Positions 1 through 8,995 of a stretch of DNA of 64,000 nucleotides are shown piece after piece. The position numbers and the translations under genes were made by a program. How positions within the stretch are numbered: position 1 is the first letter of the stretch; every line of letters starts with the position of its first letter. Below the pieces are notes generated by a model. The model was given only the letters and a program-made list of their open reading frames with translations. It searched no databases and had not been told where the DNA came from. Origin of the DNA: Flammeovirgaceae bacterium (lineage in GTDB: Bacteria; Bacteroidota; Bacteroidia; Cytophagales; Cyclobacteriaceae); contig JADJRT010000018.1 of NCBI GenBank assembly GCA_016712035.1, positions 1 through 64,000 of the forward strand. Direction: 5' to 3'.

Positions 1-2
1 AG

Positions 3-740
3 TTGAGCAACGGACGCGCTGAATTGGTAGCAGGTCGCGGAAGTTTTATTGAATCGTTTCCCTTGTATGGATACAACCTGAAAGATTACAATGAACTGTT
101 CGAGGAAAAGCTGGAGCTATTACTAAAGATAAACACCGAAGAACCGATCACATGGAGTGGAAAGCATCGTGCTTCTCTTAAAGACCAATATGTATTGCCT
201 CGTGCCGTGAATAATCATTTAAATATTTGGGTTGCTGTAGGTGGCACACCAGAATCGGTGGTGCGAGCAGCAAAGTTAGGGTTGCCCGTAATCTTCGCCA
301 TCATTGGCGGCAACCCAGCACAGTTTAAACCGCTGTTTAAGTATTACAAGGAGTTGTATGAAAATTTTGGGCACGACATGAAGAACTTTCAGGTGGGTGT
401 TCACATGCACAGTTTCTTTGGTGAGAACAGTAAACAAACAGCCGATGCGTATTATCCTGTATACTCAGCGCAGATGAATCGCGTAGGTGCCAGTCGCGGT
501 TGGGCTCCATTCTCGCGCGATCAATACGAGTTTGGAAGAGGCAAGGACGGTGCGTATTTGTTTTGGGATGCCAACGAAGCGATCGATAAAATCCTGCAAA
601 TGAACGAGATGTTTGGTCTCAACCGCTTTTCTGCACACATGGATGTAGGTGGTCCTTCGCATGCTATGTTAATGAAGTCGATTGAAATTTACGGAACCAA
701 GATTGCACCTACGGTGCAAGAGACGTTAGGTAACGTGTAA
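3..740 (+). CDS. LLM-class flavin-dependent oxidoreductase (C-terminal part)
   Basis: Luciferase-like monooxygenase family, which uses reduced flavin (FMNH2 or F420-type chemistry) to oxidise a substrate that cannot be deduced here. The window opens inside the gene: the visible frame begins with the conserved SNGRAELVAGRGSF segment, which in the family lies well inside the TIM barrel, so roughly the first 100 residues are missing and the TTG at base 3 is not a real start. The C-terminal half is intact, with VAVGGTPESVVRAA, the following GLPVIFAIIGG strand and the terminal HMDVGGPSHAMLMKSIE segment. Family assignment is firm; substrate is unknown. The next gene faces the other way. Confidence 0.85.
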   Translation: MSNGRAELVAGRGSFIESFPLYGYNLKDYNELFEEKLELLLKINTEEPITWSGKHRASLKDQYVLPRAVNNHLNIWVAVGGTPESVVRAAKLGLPVIFAIIGGNPAQFKPLFKYYKELYENFGHDMKNFQVGVHMHSFFGENSKQTADAYYPVYSAQMNRVGASRGWAPFSRDQYEFGRGKDGAYLFWDANEAIDKILQMNEMFGLNRFSAHMDVGGPSHAMLMKSIEIYGTKIAPTVQETLGNV

Positions 741-812
741 TTATTGTTAAACCATTCCGTAAGCTTGTTTGTGATGAACACCAACAAGGCGGAAGAGAAT
801 ACCGACAAAGGC

Positions 813-1283
813 CTAGAAGAAAAAAATACTCGAACCAAACAGCCCTAACCAAAGGGCTATGACGGGAATGGAAAGTGCCAGTAATACAAATGTTACCCCT
901 AGCTTTCCTTCATGATATTTATATTTTCCAATTAATTTATTATACCTCTGATTTCTAAAAATCAGAGTATAGTTTAATAACAAAGGCGGTCCTACAAAAA
1001 GAATAACAAAACTAATAGGGTCACCAATTTTTTGAGGAATTATAGGGATTTTAAGATCATAAAAATAATTATCTAGCGAACGCTCAACATATAATATAAT
1101 AAAAAAAAAGTCCAAAGCCATTGCAACTGTCATATATGTTAAAGTCATGAATTGCCAATTATTTTTATTGGCAGGTTGGCTTCTAGCTTTAAGAATAATG
1201 TCTACCCAAATCAAATAAAATAATCGCATATCGTTTAATGATATCCTAAGCTGTTGTTCACCCCAGTTGGTGTCCTTCACCAA
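813..1283 (-). CDS. Uncharacterised AT-rich membrane protein
   Basis: I do not recognise this protein. It would have about 156 residues with three hydrophobic stretches (around residues 45-66, 90-108 and 128-150), which predicts an integral membrane protein. A start at the internal Met near 1229 (MRLFYLIWV) is as likely as the upstream one at 1283. The stretch is visibly richer in A/T than the flanking enzyme genes. It ends in a run of Phe codons read from an A-rich tract, so the C terminus could be altered by an indel. It lies just downstream of the broken GH16 gene on the same strand. The function is unknown and the gene may be lineage-specific. Confidence 0.45.
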   Translation of the reverse strand: MVKDTNWGEQQLRISLNDMRLFYLIWVDIILKARSQPANKNNWQFMTLTYMTVAMALDFFFIILYVERSLDNYFYDLKIPIIPQKIGDPISFVILFVGPPLLLNYTLIFRNQRYNKLIGKYKYHEGKLGVTFVLLALSIPVIALWLGLFGSSIFFF

Positions 1284-1296
1284 CTTGAATGATTAT

Positions 1297-2363
1297 TTAC
1301 TGAAACACTCTGACATAATCCACCACCATGCGCTGCGGGAAAATAGTGGTAGCATCCGGATCTCCAGCCCACTGCCCCAGATCGCTAAATTGAAAAAAAA
1401 GAATTTCTTTGAATTCCGTAAGGCCAACCGGTGTGATGTCAATAACATGATAAAGTTTGTCGTCTATATACCATTTAATCTCGGTGGCGGTCCATTCAAT
1501 AGAGTATACATGAAATTGGTCTCCAGCAGTTGTCCATTATACAATCCTTTATGACCCCCGTATGAAACATGGCCAAGACTGTCCCAATGGGCAGTGCCAT
1601 AAACCACACTGTCGCGGCCACCACCGCCAATGGTTTCCATAATATCAATTTCACCACACTTAGGCCATCCTACTGTAGCAAAGGAAGTACCGAGCATCCA
1701 AAGTGCGGGAAACATGCCCTTTCCTTTGGGCATTAATGCCCGGATATCCACGCGGCCATATTGAAATGTTTTTTTATTTTGTGTGGTCAGGCGTGAGGAG
1801 GTATAAATTTTACCTGCTATTCTTTCCACTTTCGCCCGAATGATCAGGTAGCCAATGTGTACGCTGGTATTCTCTCTTTATAATATTGTAGTTCATTGTT
1901 GGAATGGTCCGATTTCGTAATTCCAGTTAGCTGCGTTGAGGGTGTCCCGTAAACTCATCTTGCCACACAAGAGTCTTCCTGCATAGGTGAGCGGGAGTGG
2001 TATATCCAGCCGTTGGATGGCGGTTCACTAACCTGAACGGGGATGCTTACAGTTTTATCTAATGAAAATTATCTTTGAAATAGCGGTGGTACTAACCTCG
2101 TAGGTTCCGGAAGTAACATAGAGATGCGTGGTCTGGCCATCCGCAACAGTCAGCGGTTCATTGAGTCCTTCACCAAAATAAAAAATAAACTGTACGACAT
2201 TATCTGCAGTAGCTTGAAAGGTCACGAGGCCTGTACCATCAGTAGCGATGGTTGTTGTTACATTCAGGTTGGTGGGTTTAAGAATTGCGGGCGCATCGTC
2301 CCCTTTGCAATTAGAAAGCAAAAGGCCACAACAGATGAGCAAGAGTCGATAAAGACTTTTCAT
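1297..2363 (-). pseudogene. GH16 beta-glucanase (laminarinase-like) lipoprotein with PKD-like domain, multiply frameshifted
   Basis: Pieces of one glycoside hydrolase family 16 gene can be followed through several frames. Reading from 2363: a lipoprotein signal ending LLLSNC, then a PKD/Ig-like domain (about 2290-2060), then VWQDEFTG, LNAANWNYEIG and NNELQYY pieces (about 1975-1875). After these comes a longer open stretch (1829-1464) with KIYTSSRL, FPALWMLG and the catalytic GEIDIMET (ExDxxE). A last piece reading YSIEWTATEIKWYIDD through DYVRVFQ stops at 1297. The family hydrolyses beta-1,3/1,4-glucans such as laminarin, and the lipobox puts it on the cell envelope. At least five frame changes occur in about 1 kb, so it is either a decayed gene or a badly sequenced stretch. 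Confidence 0.8.
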
Positions 2364-2444
2364 TGTAAGTGATTTGAGAATCTAAGGTAATTAGAATATC
2401 TGTTCTTTTTTTTGCGTTTTTATTCCTGGTGTAGTCTAGCGATG

Positions 2445-3341
2445 TTAATCATTCACAATCTCTTCATAATGCCCGGTGGCAACGGTCATGATAAAAAATA
2501 GGGACAATACAAAATACGTTCCGCCCATAATCCAGCAGAGCCAGATACGCAATGAGGAGATGCTCGTCAACGAAGGATTAATAAATATCAGATCTACGGG
2601 CTTTACACGTTTAGATTGTAACAAAGCCAACGGTACTTCGCCATCTGTTTTCTCTACATATTGAATGCTGTCGAAAGGAAATTGAATTACTCTCTTCCGA
2701 TTAGCGTCATAAAAATTCTTTTGCATCTCAAGCAAGACTGCAGTTGATTCATATTTATTTGAGTATTTGAGATTTTTAATTACTATCCAGGCTTTGTTGT
2801 TGAAGGCAACCGGCATAGTGGCAGTGTAATTAAACCGAGTATCAACTTTGCCATCTTCATCCATTTCAGTTTCAAAAGAAACGGAATCAAAAAACAGCTT
2901 ATAATCGGGTTCAAGTTTAGGGATAGATAAAAATGTTTCAGTGGTTTCTCTGAGCTGATTAATTGAGTTTATTTCTACGATACGATCGGTGAGTAACGAT
3001 ATCCCGTTTAACGGCAAGAAGGGAGCCGCCAGCATAGCCATATAATATACCGTTGGCACCGTAGTAACTCCGGCACCTCGAAACTGAACCCTACGAATCT
3101 TTTCACGGAAGTACTTATAGTAAATAATTATAGAGCCAATAAGTATGAAAGGAATGTATACCAGGAGGGACGGAGCCAGGTTTAAATATTTGAGTAAAAG
3201 ATGTAAACCCGTAATCGAAACACTGTAAATCACGGTTACAGCGAAATAACTGGTAATGAGTTTCTTTTGGGGAGAAGACAAAGCCATGTACCAAAATAGT
3301 GAAACTTCCCGGCTCCGCATTATCTTTCTGATAATCCACAA
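2445..3341 (-). CDS. Uncharacterised multi-pass membrane protein
   Basis: I do not recognise a family. The frame gives about 298 residues. The N-terminal third has three hydrophobic helices (about residues 28-48, 60-76 and 98-112). A soluble middle domain of about 140 residues follows, with alternating beta-type segments (YKLFFDSVSFETEMDEDGK), and one last membrane helix lies near residues 262-285. This suggests a protein anchored at both ends with an extracytoplasmic or cytoplasmic loop domain. The Met at 3287 (MALSSPQKK) is an equally good start. It runs in the same direction as the GH16 remnant but is separated by about 80 bases. No regulatory signal is evident. Confidence 0.55.
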   Translation of the reverse strand: MWIIRKIMRSREVSLFWYMALSSPQKKLITSYFAVTVIYSVSITGLHLLLKYLNLAPSLLVYIPFILIGSIIIYYKYFREKIRRVQFRGAGVTTVPTVYYMAMLAAPFLPLNGISLLTDRIVEINSINQLRETTETFLSIPKLEPDYKLFFDSVSFETEMDEDGKVDTRFNYTATMPVAFNNKAWIVIKNLKYSNKYESTAVLLEMQKNFYDANRKRVIQFPFDSIQYVEKTDGEVPLALLQSKRVKPVDLIFINPSLTSISSLRIWLCWIMGGTYFVLSLFFIMTVATGHYEEIVND

Positions 3342-3379
3342 CTTGTCTTACTTTTACAAACCACATTCAACTACCGGTT

Positions 3380-3673
3380 ATGAATATCAAGTATTGGCTT
3401 ATCATTCGCGATGATTCAAAGCGGACCTTCGAAGTGTGTGGTAGGGAGAGTAATGACAATGCTTTTACGAATCGAACTCATGCTATGCAAAAAGCGGGGA
3501 TGAATGTTACCTGCATGACACCTCCCGTTAGCGGAAAACCTTCCAGCAAGGAGCTGATAAAGTATGATGGGTATCCGCGGGAAGATGGCCTGCAAGATCG
3601 CCTGATGAAACAGTTTCTGGAAATAACCCTGCGAAACTCGCATAACGAATGGGACGAGCCATTCGAAAATTAG
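3380..3673 (+). CDS. Small conserved hypothetical protein
   Basis: A 97-residue soluble protein beginning MNIKYWLIIRDDSKRTFEVCG, with the segments NAFTNRTHAMQKAGMNVTC and DGLQDRLMKQFLE. The composition (balanced charged residues, no signal peptide or membrane helix) and the clean start make it the credible choice over the overlapping minus-strand frame of similar length, which has low-quality composition. It resembles small proteins I associate with Cytophagales genomes, but I cannot name a domain or function. It lies alone, divergent from the membrane protein upstream (38-base gap) and about 290 bases before the sdh operon. Confidence 0.55.
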   Translation: MNIKYWLIIRDDSKRTFEVCGRESNDNAFTNRTHAMQKAGMNVTCMTPPVSGKPSSKELIKYDGYPREDGLQDRLMKQFLEITLRNSHNEWDEPFEN

Positions 3674-3898
3674 TTTCCCTATTGCTATGCCATCAATTCG
3701 CCATCTCGCGAACAAGATTAGATTGTAACTCTTTGATAATCAAATTTCTAAATTTCCGTATAAGAAGATTTGACCTACCGAAGAGAGTTAGATTTCTAAA
3801 TGTGTTTGAATGAAGTTTAAGTCTTAGCGTGCCACTACATTTTAATTCAGTAACAGTTAAACAAAACTATTTAGAACGGTTTAAAATATAGCAACCGA

Positions 3899-3929
3899 TT
3901 GTTTGGTACAGCTTTGAGAACTACTTTTG
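3899..3929 (+). promoter_or_regulatory. Probable Bacteroidota-type promoter of sdhCAB
   Basis: The element TACTTTTG at 3922-3929 matches the Bacteroidota -7 consensus TAnnTTTG. A TTG at 3899-3901 lies 20 bases upstream, the right spacing for the -33 element. Transcription would start about 7 bases further on, giving a leader of about 30 nt to the ATG at 3966. This is a sequence match only. The 290-base stretch from 3674 to 3965 shows nothing else I can name. Confidence 0.55.
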
Positions 3930-3965
3930 ATCAATACATCTAATCGATCAACCTATACTAATCTT

Positions 3966-4640
3966 ATGAAATGGCTTCTTGACCTTTTTTCAAGTTCACT
4001 TGGCAGAAAAGTGTTGATGGCCCTGACGGGGCTCTTTCTAATTCTTTTTCTGATCGTGCACTTAATTGGTAATCTGCAACTCCTCAAAAACGATGGGGGC
4101 GCGGCATTTAACTCCTATGCTGAATTTATGGGTTCAAATCCGTTGATCCAGCTCGTTTCCAAAGGAAATTTTGCATTCATCTTACTTCATATTATTTGGG
4201 GTATAATGCTTACCATCCGAAACAGAAAAGCCCGCGGCACAGTAGGGTATGCGCAGCCAAACAAAAATTCTATTTGGGCATCCCGAAATATGGGCTTGTT
4301 AGGTACAATCATTTTCATCTTTTTGGTTTTGCATATACGTCACTTTTATGCCGAGGCTCATTTTGGAAATTTGCCAACGCAGATGCATGACGGCAAGGAG
4401 GCAAAAGATTTGTATGGTCAGGTTGCCATTTGGTTTGACAAAGGTTGGTATGTAACACTCTATGTTATTGCTATGGCCGCGCTCGCTTTTCACTTGTGGC
4501 ATGGCTTTACCAGTGCATTTCAAACCCTTGGGTTAAACCATATGAAATATAATTCTGTTATTAAATTCGTTGGAAAGGCTTACGCTATTCTGGTACCAGC
4601 TGGGTTTGCACTAATTCCAATTTGGATGTTTTTTGTTTAA
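3966..4640 (+). CDS. sdhC: Succinate dehydrogenase cytochrome b subunit
   Basis: Membrane anchor of respiratory complex II; it binds heme b and passes electrons from SdhB to menaquinone. About 225 residues with five hydrophobic helices. Candidate heme-ligand histidines sit in LFLIVHLIGNLQ, LLHIIWGIML, LHIRHFYAEAHFG and FHLWHGFTSAFQTLG, the pattern of the single-subunit, di-heme Bacteroidota/Epsilonproteobacteria type. I chose the ATG at 3966 (MKWLLDLFSSS) because the 13 extra residues from 3927 are unlike the family, and because a promoter-like element overlaps that upstream start. First gene of sdhCAB, 40 bases before sdhA. Confidence 0.9.
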   Translation: MKWLLDLFSSSLGRKVLMALTGLFLILFLIVHLIGNLQLLKNDGGAAFNSYAEFMGSNPLIQLVSKGNFAFILLHIIWGIMLTIRNRKARGTVGYAQPNKNSIWASRNMGLLGTIIFIFLVLHIRHFYAEAHFGNLPTQMHDGKEAKDLYGQVAIWFDKGWYVTLYVIAMAALAFHLWHGFTSAFQTLGLNHMKYNSVIKFVGKAYAILVPAGFALIPIWMFFV

Positions 4641-4680
4641 TCATTGTCGACTAAGTTTTTTAATATCTTAAGCATAGATC

Positions 4681-6549
4681 ATGAAGCTAGATTCAAAAAT
4701 TCCGGAAGGACCTGTAGCGGAAAAATGGACAAAACATAAATTCAATCTTAAGTTGGTCAACCCGGCCAACAAAAGAAAGTATGACGTAATCGTTGTGGGC
4801 ACGGGGTTAGCAGGCGCGTCTGCCGCTGCTTCATTAGCGGAGTTAGGTTATAATGTTAAAGCTTTTTGCTATCAGGATAGCCCTCGAAGAGCTCATAGTA
4901 TTGCGGCTCAGGGTGGAATCAACGCGGCTAAAAATTATCAGAATGATGGTGACAGTGTTTACCGCTTATTTTACGATACAGTAAAAGGAGGAGATTATCG
5001 GGCGCGTGAAGGCAACGTCTATCGTCTGGCCGAGACCAGTGTAAGCATCATAGACCAATGTGTGGCACAAGGAGTTCCTTTTGCGCGAGAGTATGGTGGA
5101 TTACTAGCCAATAGGTCATTTGGTGGCGCACAGGTATCCCGAACCTTTTACGCACGCGGCCAAACGGGCCAGCAATTATTGTTGGGTGCCTATGGCGCGT
5201 TGAACCGGCAGATTGCGAATGGCAAAGTGAAGATGTATAACCGAAGCGAAATGCTTGACGTGGTAATTGTTGACGGTAAGGCCCGAGGCATTGTTACGCG
5301 TGATTTAATAACGGGTAAAGTGGAGTCGCATAGTGCCCATGCTGTTTTACTATGTACGGGCGGATATGGCAACGTATTTTTCCTTTCCACGAATGCCAAA
5401 GGCTGTAATGTCACCGCTGCCTGGCGCGCTCATAAGAAAGGGGCTTATTTCGGTAACCCGTGCTTCACGCAAATTCATCCAACCTGTATTCCTGTTTCGG
5501 GCACGCATCAATCTAAGCTTACGCTGATGTCGGAGTCGTTACGAAATGATGGCCGGGTGTGGGTTCCAAAAAAAGCGATGCCCGGTTTGAAGTCTAAAGA
5601 TGCAATGAATCTTCCGGAGGCAGACCGCGATTATTTTCTAGAGCGAAAGTATCCTTCGTTTGGTAATTTGGTTCCACGCGATGTCGCATCCCGAAATGCA
5701 AAGCAAGTGTGCGATGAAGGTAGGGGAGTTGGTTCGGGATTGGCTGTTTTTCTTGACTTCACCGATGCGATAAAACGCGAAGGGGAAGACAAGATTCGAG
5801 CCAAGTACGGAAACCTTTTCGACATGTATCAACAGATTACCGGAGAGAATCCATATAAAGGGCCGATGATGATTTACCCGGCTGTTCATTATACGATGGG
5901 TGGATTATGGGTGGACTATAATTTAATGACTACAGTTCCCGGACTCTATGCATTGGGCGAAGCTAATTTTTCTGATCATGGCGCAAACCGGCTTGGAGCC
6001 AGTGCTCTCATGCAGGGTTTGGCCGATGGCTATTTTGTAATCCCATACACGCTTGGTGATTACCTGGCTACGATCGGTTGGAATGATAAAGTTGGCACCG
6101 ATCATCCGGCTTTTAAAGAGGCTATAGATGGCGTGAATGAACGCTTGAATAAGTTACTCAATATTAAAGGCAAAAAGACAGTGGACGAGTTTCACCGGGA
6201 GTTGGGTCTCACGATGTGGGAGTATTGCGGAATGTCGCGCAGTGAAGAGGGCTTGAAGAAAGCGAAAAAGATCATTCAGGATCTTAAGGCTGAGTTCTGG
6301 TCAAATGTGAATGTACTCGGTTCATCCAACGAACTGAATCAGGAGTTGGAAAAAGCCGGCCGCGTTGCGGATTTTATTGAACTTGGTGAGTTGATGGTGG
6401 ATGATGCACTGAACCGTAGCGAATCGTGTGGTGGTCATTTCCGCGAAGAATCGCAAACTCCGGAAGGGGAGGCACTTCGCAAGGATGATGAATTTGCCTA
6501 TGTATCAGCGTGGGAATATAAAGGAGACAATCAGCCAGAATCATCATAA
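4681..6549 (+). CDS. sdhA: Succinate dehydrogenase flavoprotein subunit
   Basis: Oxidises succinate to fumarate at a covalently bound FAD in complex II (TCA cycle). Seen: the Rossmann dinucleotide motif VVGTGLAGASAAASLAELG near residue 38, the FAD-attachment segment HSIAAQGGINAAKNY near residue 77, and the substrate-binding capping domain with HPTC and RNDGRVWVP. The frame stops at 6549 after NQPESS. Shifting one base there continues as HKEELKFENVKLTQRSYK with a stop at 6599-6601, which is the conserved SdhA C terminus. The real gene therefore almost certainly ends at 6601, and the stop at 6549 is an indel artefact. Second gene of sdhCAB. Confidence 0.95.
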   Translation: MKLDSKIPEGPVAEKWTKHKFNLKLVNPANKRKYDVIVVGTGLAGASAAASLAELGYNVKAFCYQDSPRRAHSIAAQGGINAAKNYQNDGDSVYRLFYDTVKGGDYRAREGNVYRLAETSVSIIDQCVAQGVPFAREYGGLLANRSFGGAQVSRTFYARGQTGQQLLLGAYGALNRQIANGKVKMYNRSEMLDVVIVDGKARGIVTRDLITGKVESHSAHAVLLCTGGYGNVFFLSTNAKGCNVTAAWRAHKKGAYFGNPCFTQIHPTCIPVSGTHQSKLTLMSESLRNDGRVWVPKKAMPGLKSKDAMNLPEADRDYFLERKYPSFGNLVPRDVASRNAKQVCDEGRGVGSGLAVFLDFTDAIKREGEDKIRAKYGNLFDMYQQITGENPYKGPMMIYPAVHYTMGGLWVDYNLMTTVPGLYALGEANFSDHGANRLGASALMQGLADGYFVIPYTLGDYLATIGWNDKVGTDHPAFKEAIDGVNERLNKLLNIKGKKTVDEFHRELGLTMWEYCGMSRSEEGLKKAKKIIQDLKAEFWSNVNVLGSSNELNQELEKAGRVADFIELGELMVDDALNRSESCGGHFREESQTPEGEALRKDDEFAYVSAWEYKGDNQPESS

Positions 6550-6658
6550 AGAAGAATTGAAATTTGAGAATGTTAAGTTAACGCAAAGAAGTTATAAATA
6601 GGTTTTAAGGAAGTTAGAGTGTAACAACCAGAAACCAATCACTAATAATTTTATCGAA

Positions 6659-7426
6659 ATGAAGATTACGTTAAAAGTCTGGAGACAAAAGGATGCTAAC
6701 AGTAAGGGTGGATTCAAAACCTATCAGCATGGTCATGTTTCAGAAGACATGTCATTCCTTGAAATGATCGATGTGTTGAATGAAGAGTTGGTAAAAAAGA
6801 ATGAAGACCCTATCGCCTTTGACCATGATTGTAGAGAAGGCATTTGCGGCATGTGCAGTTTATACATCAACGGTAGGCCTCACGGGCCACTTCAAACAAC
6901 CACCTGTCAGCTGCATATGCGGTCTTTTAAAGATGGTGAAACCATTACCATTGAACCGTGGCGGGCAAAAGCTTTTCCGGTCGTTAAAGATCTTGTTGTG
7001 GACCGTACTTCCTTTGATCGTATTCAACAGGTGGGTGGGTATGTAAATGTGAACACCGGGGGTGTGCCGGATGCCAATGAAATACCAATCCCGAAGCGAA
7101 TTGCCGATGAAGCCTTTGATTCGGCAACGTGTATTGGTTGTGGTGCCTGTGTGGCAGCTTGTAAGAATGCCTCAGCTATGCTATTTGTTGGCGCTAAGAT
7201 TTCTCAGTTTGCCTTACTACCACAAGGTAAAGTGGAGAGCAAAGAAAGAGCAGAAAAAATGGTAGCTCAAATGGATGCGGAAGGATTCGGTTCTTGTACA
7301 AATACCTATGCTTGCGAAGCGGAATGTCCCAAAGGAATTAAGATCACCAATATAGCGCGGATGAATCGCGAGTATCTTGGAGCTATGGTAAGTTCCTATC
7401 AGGTGGAGGTTCAAGGTGGTGATTAA
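6659..7426 (+). CDS. sdhB: Succinate dehydrogenase iron-sulfur subunit
   Basis: Carries electrons from the SdhA flavin to the SdhC heme and quinone through three Fe-S clusters. Seen: the plant-type [2Fe-2S] cysteines in CREGICGMCSLY and the partner Cys in TTTCQLHMR; then CIGCGACVAACKNAS and CTNTYACEAECPKGI, which ligate the [4Fe-4S] and [3Fe-4S] clusters. At 255 residues it is of normal length and intact. It starts 57 bases after the reconstructed sdhA end and closes the operon. Confidence 0.95.
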   Translation: MKITLKVWRQKDANSKGGFKTYQHGHVSEDMSFLEMIDVLNEELVKKNEDPIAFDHDCREGICGMCSLYINGRPHGPLQTTTCQLHMRSFKDGETITIEPWRAKAFPVVKDLVVDRTSFDRIQQVGGYVNVNTGGVPDANEIPIPKRIADEAFDSATCIGCGACVAACKNASAMLFVGAKISQFALLPQGKVESKERAEKMVAQMDAEGFGSCTNTYACEAECPKGIKITNIARMNREYLGAMVSSYQVEVQGGD

Positions 7427-7530
7427 AACTTGCTAAGCAGAACTATTCACATTTACATGCCCCAACGCTAATTCGGACAGAAGATACCGCTTTGTTTACT
7501 GATAAAGACCCCAGGGATAGAGATTAACTA

Positions 7531-8295
7531 TTACTTGATTGGATACATCTCGAATTTTTGGGTATCAAAATACTTTATTCGATTTGGAATTGTCTGTAAC
7601 GTAACACTCTTCAGGGATTGAGAGATTCTATCTGAACGATGGCGAACAGCCAGGTATAACAGGAAAGATTCTGCTATATCTTCTCTTTTAGGATTATCAA
7701 GTGCATACGTGGAGATGAAATTCCCATCGGATTCCTGGGCTGAAATCCAGCCGGCAGAAGTGGCATGGGCGGCATCCAACGAGGAATGAGAGGCTTCGTG
7801 AACAAATGTCTCTTCTAGGATGCCATCCTTTTCATATTGGGTGGCTTGACCGGTATGAACAAGAAGATTATTATTCCGCCACCAAAGGGTTCAGTGCCTT
7901 TATGAATCCATACCGTTTCAACATCAACTCGCAAAGATGTTGGTAATCTACCAATTACCGTAGCAAATTTCAACGCTACTGTTTGACCTAGCTCTGGGTT
8001 TTGGAATTCAGGATTTACCTGGATTTCAATTGTAAGACCATCATCATAAGTTTAATTATAAATAAATGCAGGCACGGTAATAAATTTATTTACTCGCCTG
8101 TCATACATCAGGCGCATATCTTGACCAACATAAGAAAGACTCACAAACGTGCTAGGTCGGAATCCACAATTATATCTGGGTCTAGGAAAATTGTTCCGTC
8201 AAATGGTGGGCCTGCTGGAGTCGTGGGAGTAATCGCTTGCTCACTTTGATTATTGCAAGAAGTGATAGCAACAAAAAGAATATGAGTCTTATCAC
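7531..8295 (-). pseudogene. Lipoprotein with HExxH (zinc metallopeptidase-like) motif, multiply frameshifted
   Basis: No intact frame exists, but one protein can be traced from about 8295 to 7531. It begins with a hydrophobic leader and a cysteine followed by NNQSEQAITPTTPAGPPFDG. Then come IFLDPDIIVDS, SYVGQDMRLMYDRRVNKFI, YDDGLTIEIQVNPEF, TVWIHKGTEPFGGG, LLVHTGQATQYEKDG and EETFVHEASHSSLDAAHATS, ending in a helical tail through KFEMYPIK. HEASH fits the HExxH zinc-protease signature, and the lipobox suggests envelope location. I do not recognise the family. At least four frame changes are needed (one right at the lipobox cysteine), so this is a pseudogene or a poorly sequenced gene. Confidence 0.6.
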
Positions 8296-8347
8296 TAAAA
8301 TTCTTGTAACTATGGGTTGTGATTCGCCTACTACCTAAAACTTGAAA

Positions 8348-8854
8348 TTACTCGCTTTTACAGGCCTCTACGCCAATCCGGCCCGAGGATATAGCTTTGG
8401 CTACAGATAGACCAATGTTGCCACCAGCTAAGATAATATCCCGCTCAGGGCCGGTATCTGACAAGTGAACTTTAACGCAAGCTTCCAACTGGATAAGATC
8501 AGCATAAGAGATAATAGTTTCGTCAGCAAGTTGCGTCAATATCGTTTCACTCATTCCTGTTTTCGAATCTACCGGATTTAATAAGGCGGCTACATCGGCC
8601 CCGGGGGTAGCGAGGTCTCCTAAATGTAAATGTAGGGGTAACTTATTGTTGCCTGAAGTTCCACTTAAGGTTACAAGCAGAGTCGAGGTTCCGTCCCTTC
8701 TTTCCTTGATAGTTACAGTTCCCGAAGTGTTATATTGAGATCCCGGCTGTAGTGCGTATGTGGACTCGTTCCCCGTAAATTCACTGGTCGTTTCATTTTC
8801 CTGGCAAGAGATTAAAATCATCCCACACAAAATCATCCCAATTACCTTTTTCAT
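8348..8854 (-). CDS. CHRD-like lipoprotein
   Basis: 168 residues. MKKVIGMILCGMILISC is a clear lipoprotein signal with a Cys lipobox, followed by a linker and one beta-rich domain. The domain contains SGTVTIKERRDGTSTLLVTLSG, LPLHLHLGD and DLIQLEACVKVHLSD, the layout of CHRD-type domains (beta-sandwich with repeated His-x-His strands, distantly like Cu/Zn superoxide dismutase). The family's role is unclear; some members bind metals or sit on the cell surface. The gene is intact, stands alone and is divergent from the LPP20-like gene downstream. Confidence 0.6.
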   Translation of the reverse strand: MKKVIGMILCGMILISCQENETTSEFTGNESTYALQPGSQYNTSGTVTIKERRDGTSTLLVTLSGTSGNNKLPLHLHLGDLATPGADVAALLNPVDSKTGMSETILTQLADETIISYADLIQLEACVKVHLSDTGPERDIILAGGNIGLSVAKAISSGRIGVEACKSE

Positions 8855-8995
8855 AGCCCTGTTTTATATGTCTAAAATTATTAAAATATCCCAAATTGTT
8901 CAACTATCGCCTTTTGCTTTAGATTTACAAGGAATCCATCATTTGGCATGGATATGGTATATTCGCGTTAACGAAATCAAGCTTATTTTAATTCT

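Noticed and set aside
3416..3715. Minus-strand frame of 99 residues opposite the small protein at 3380-3673
   Set aside because: The plus-strand frame has the more natural composition and start; the minus frame looks like an antisense shadow.
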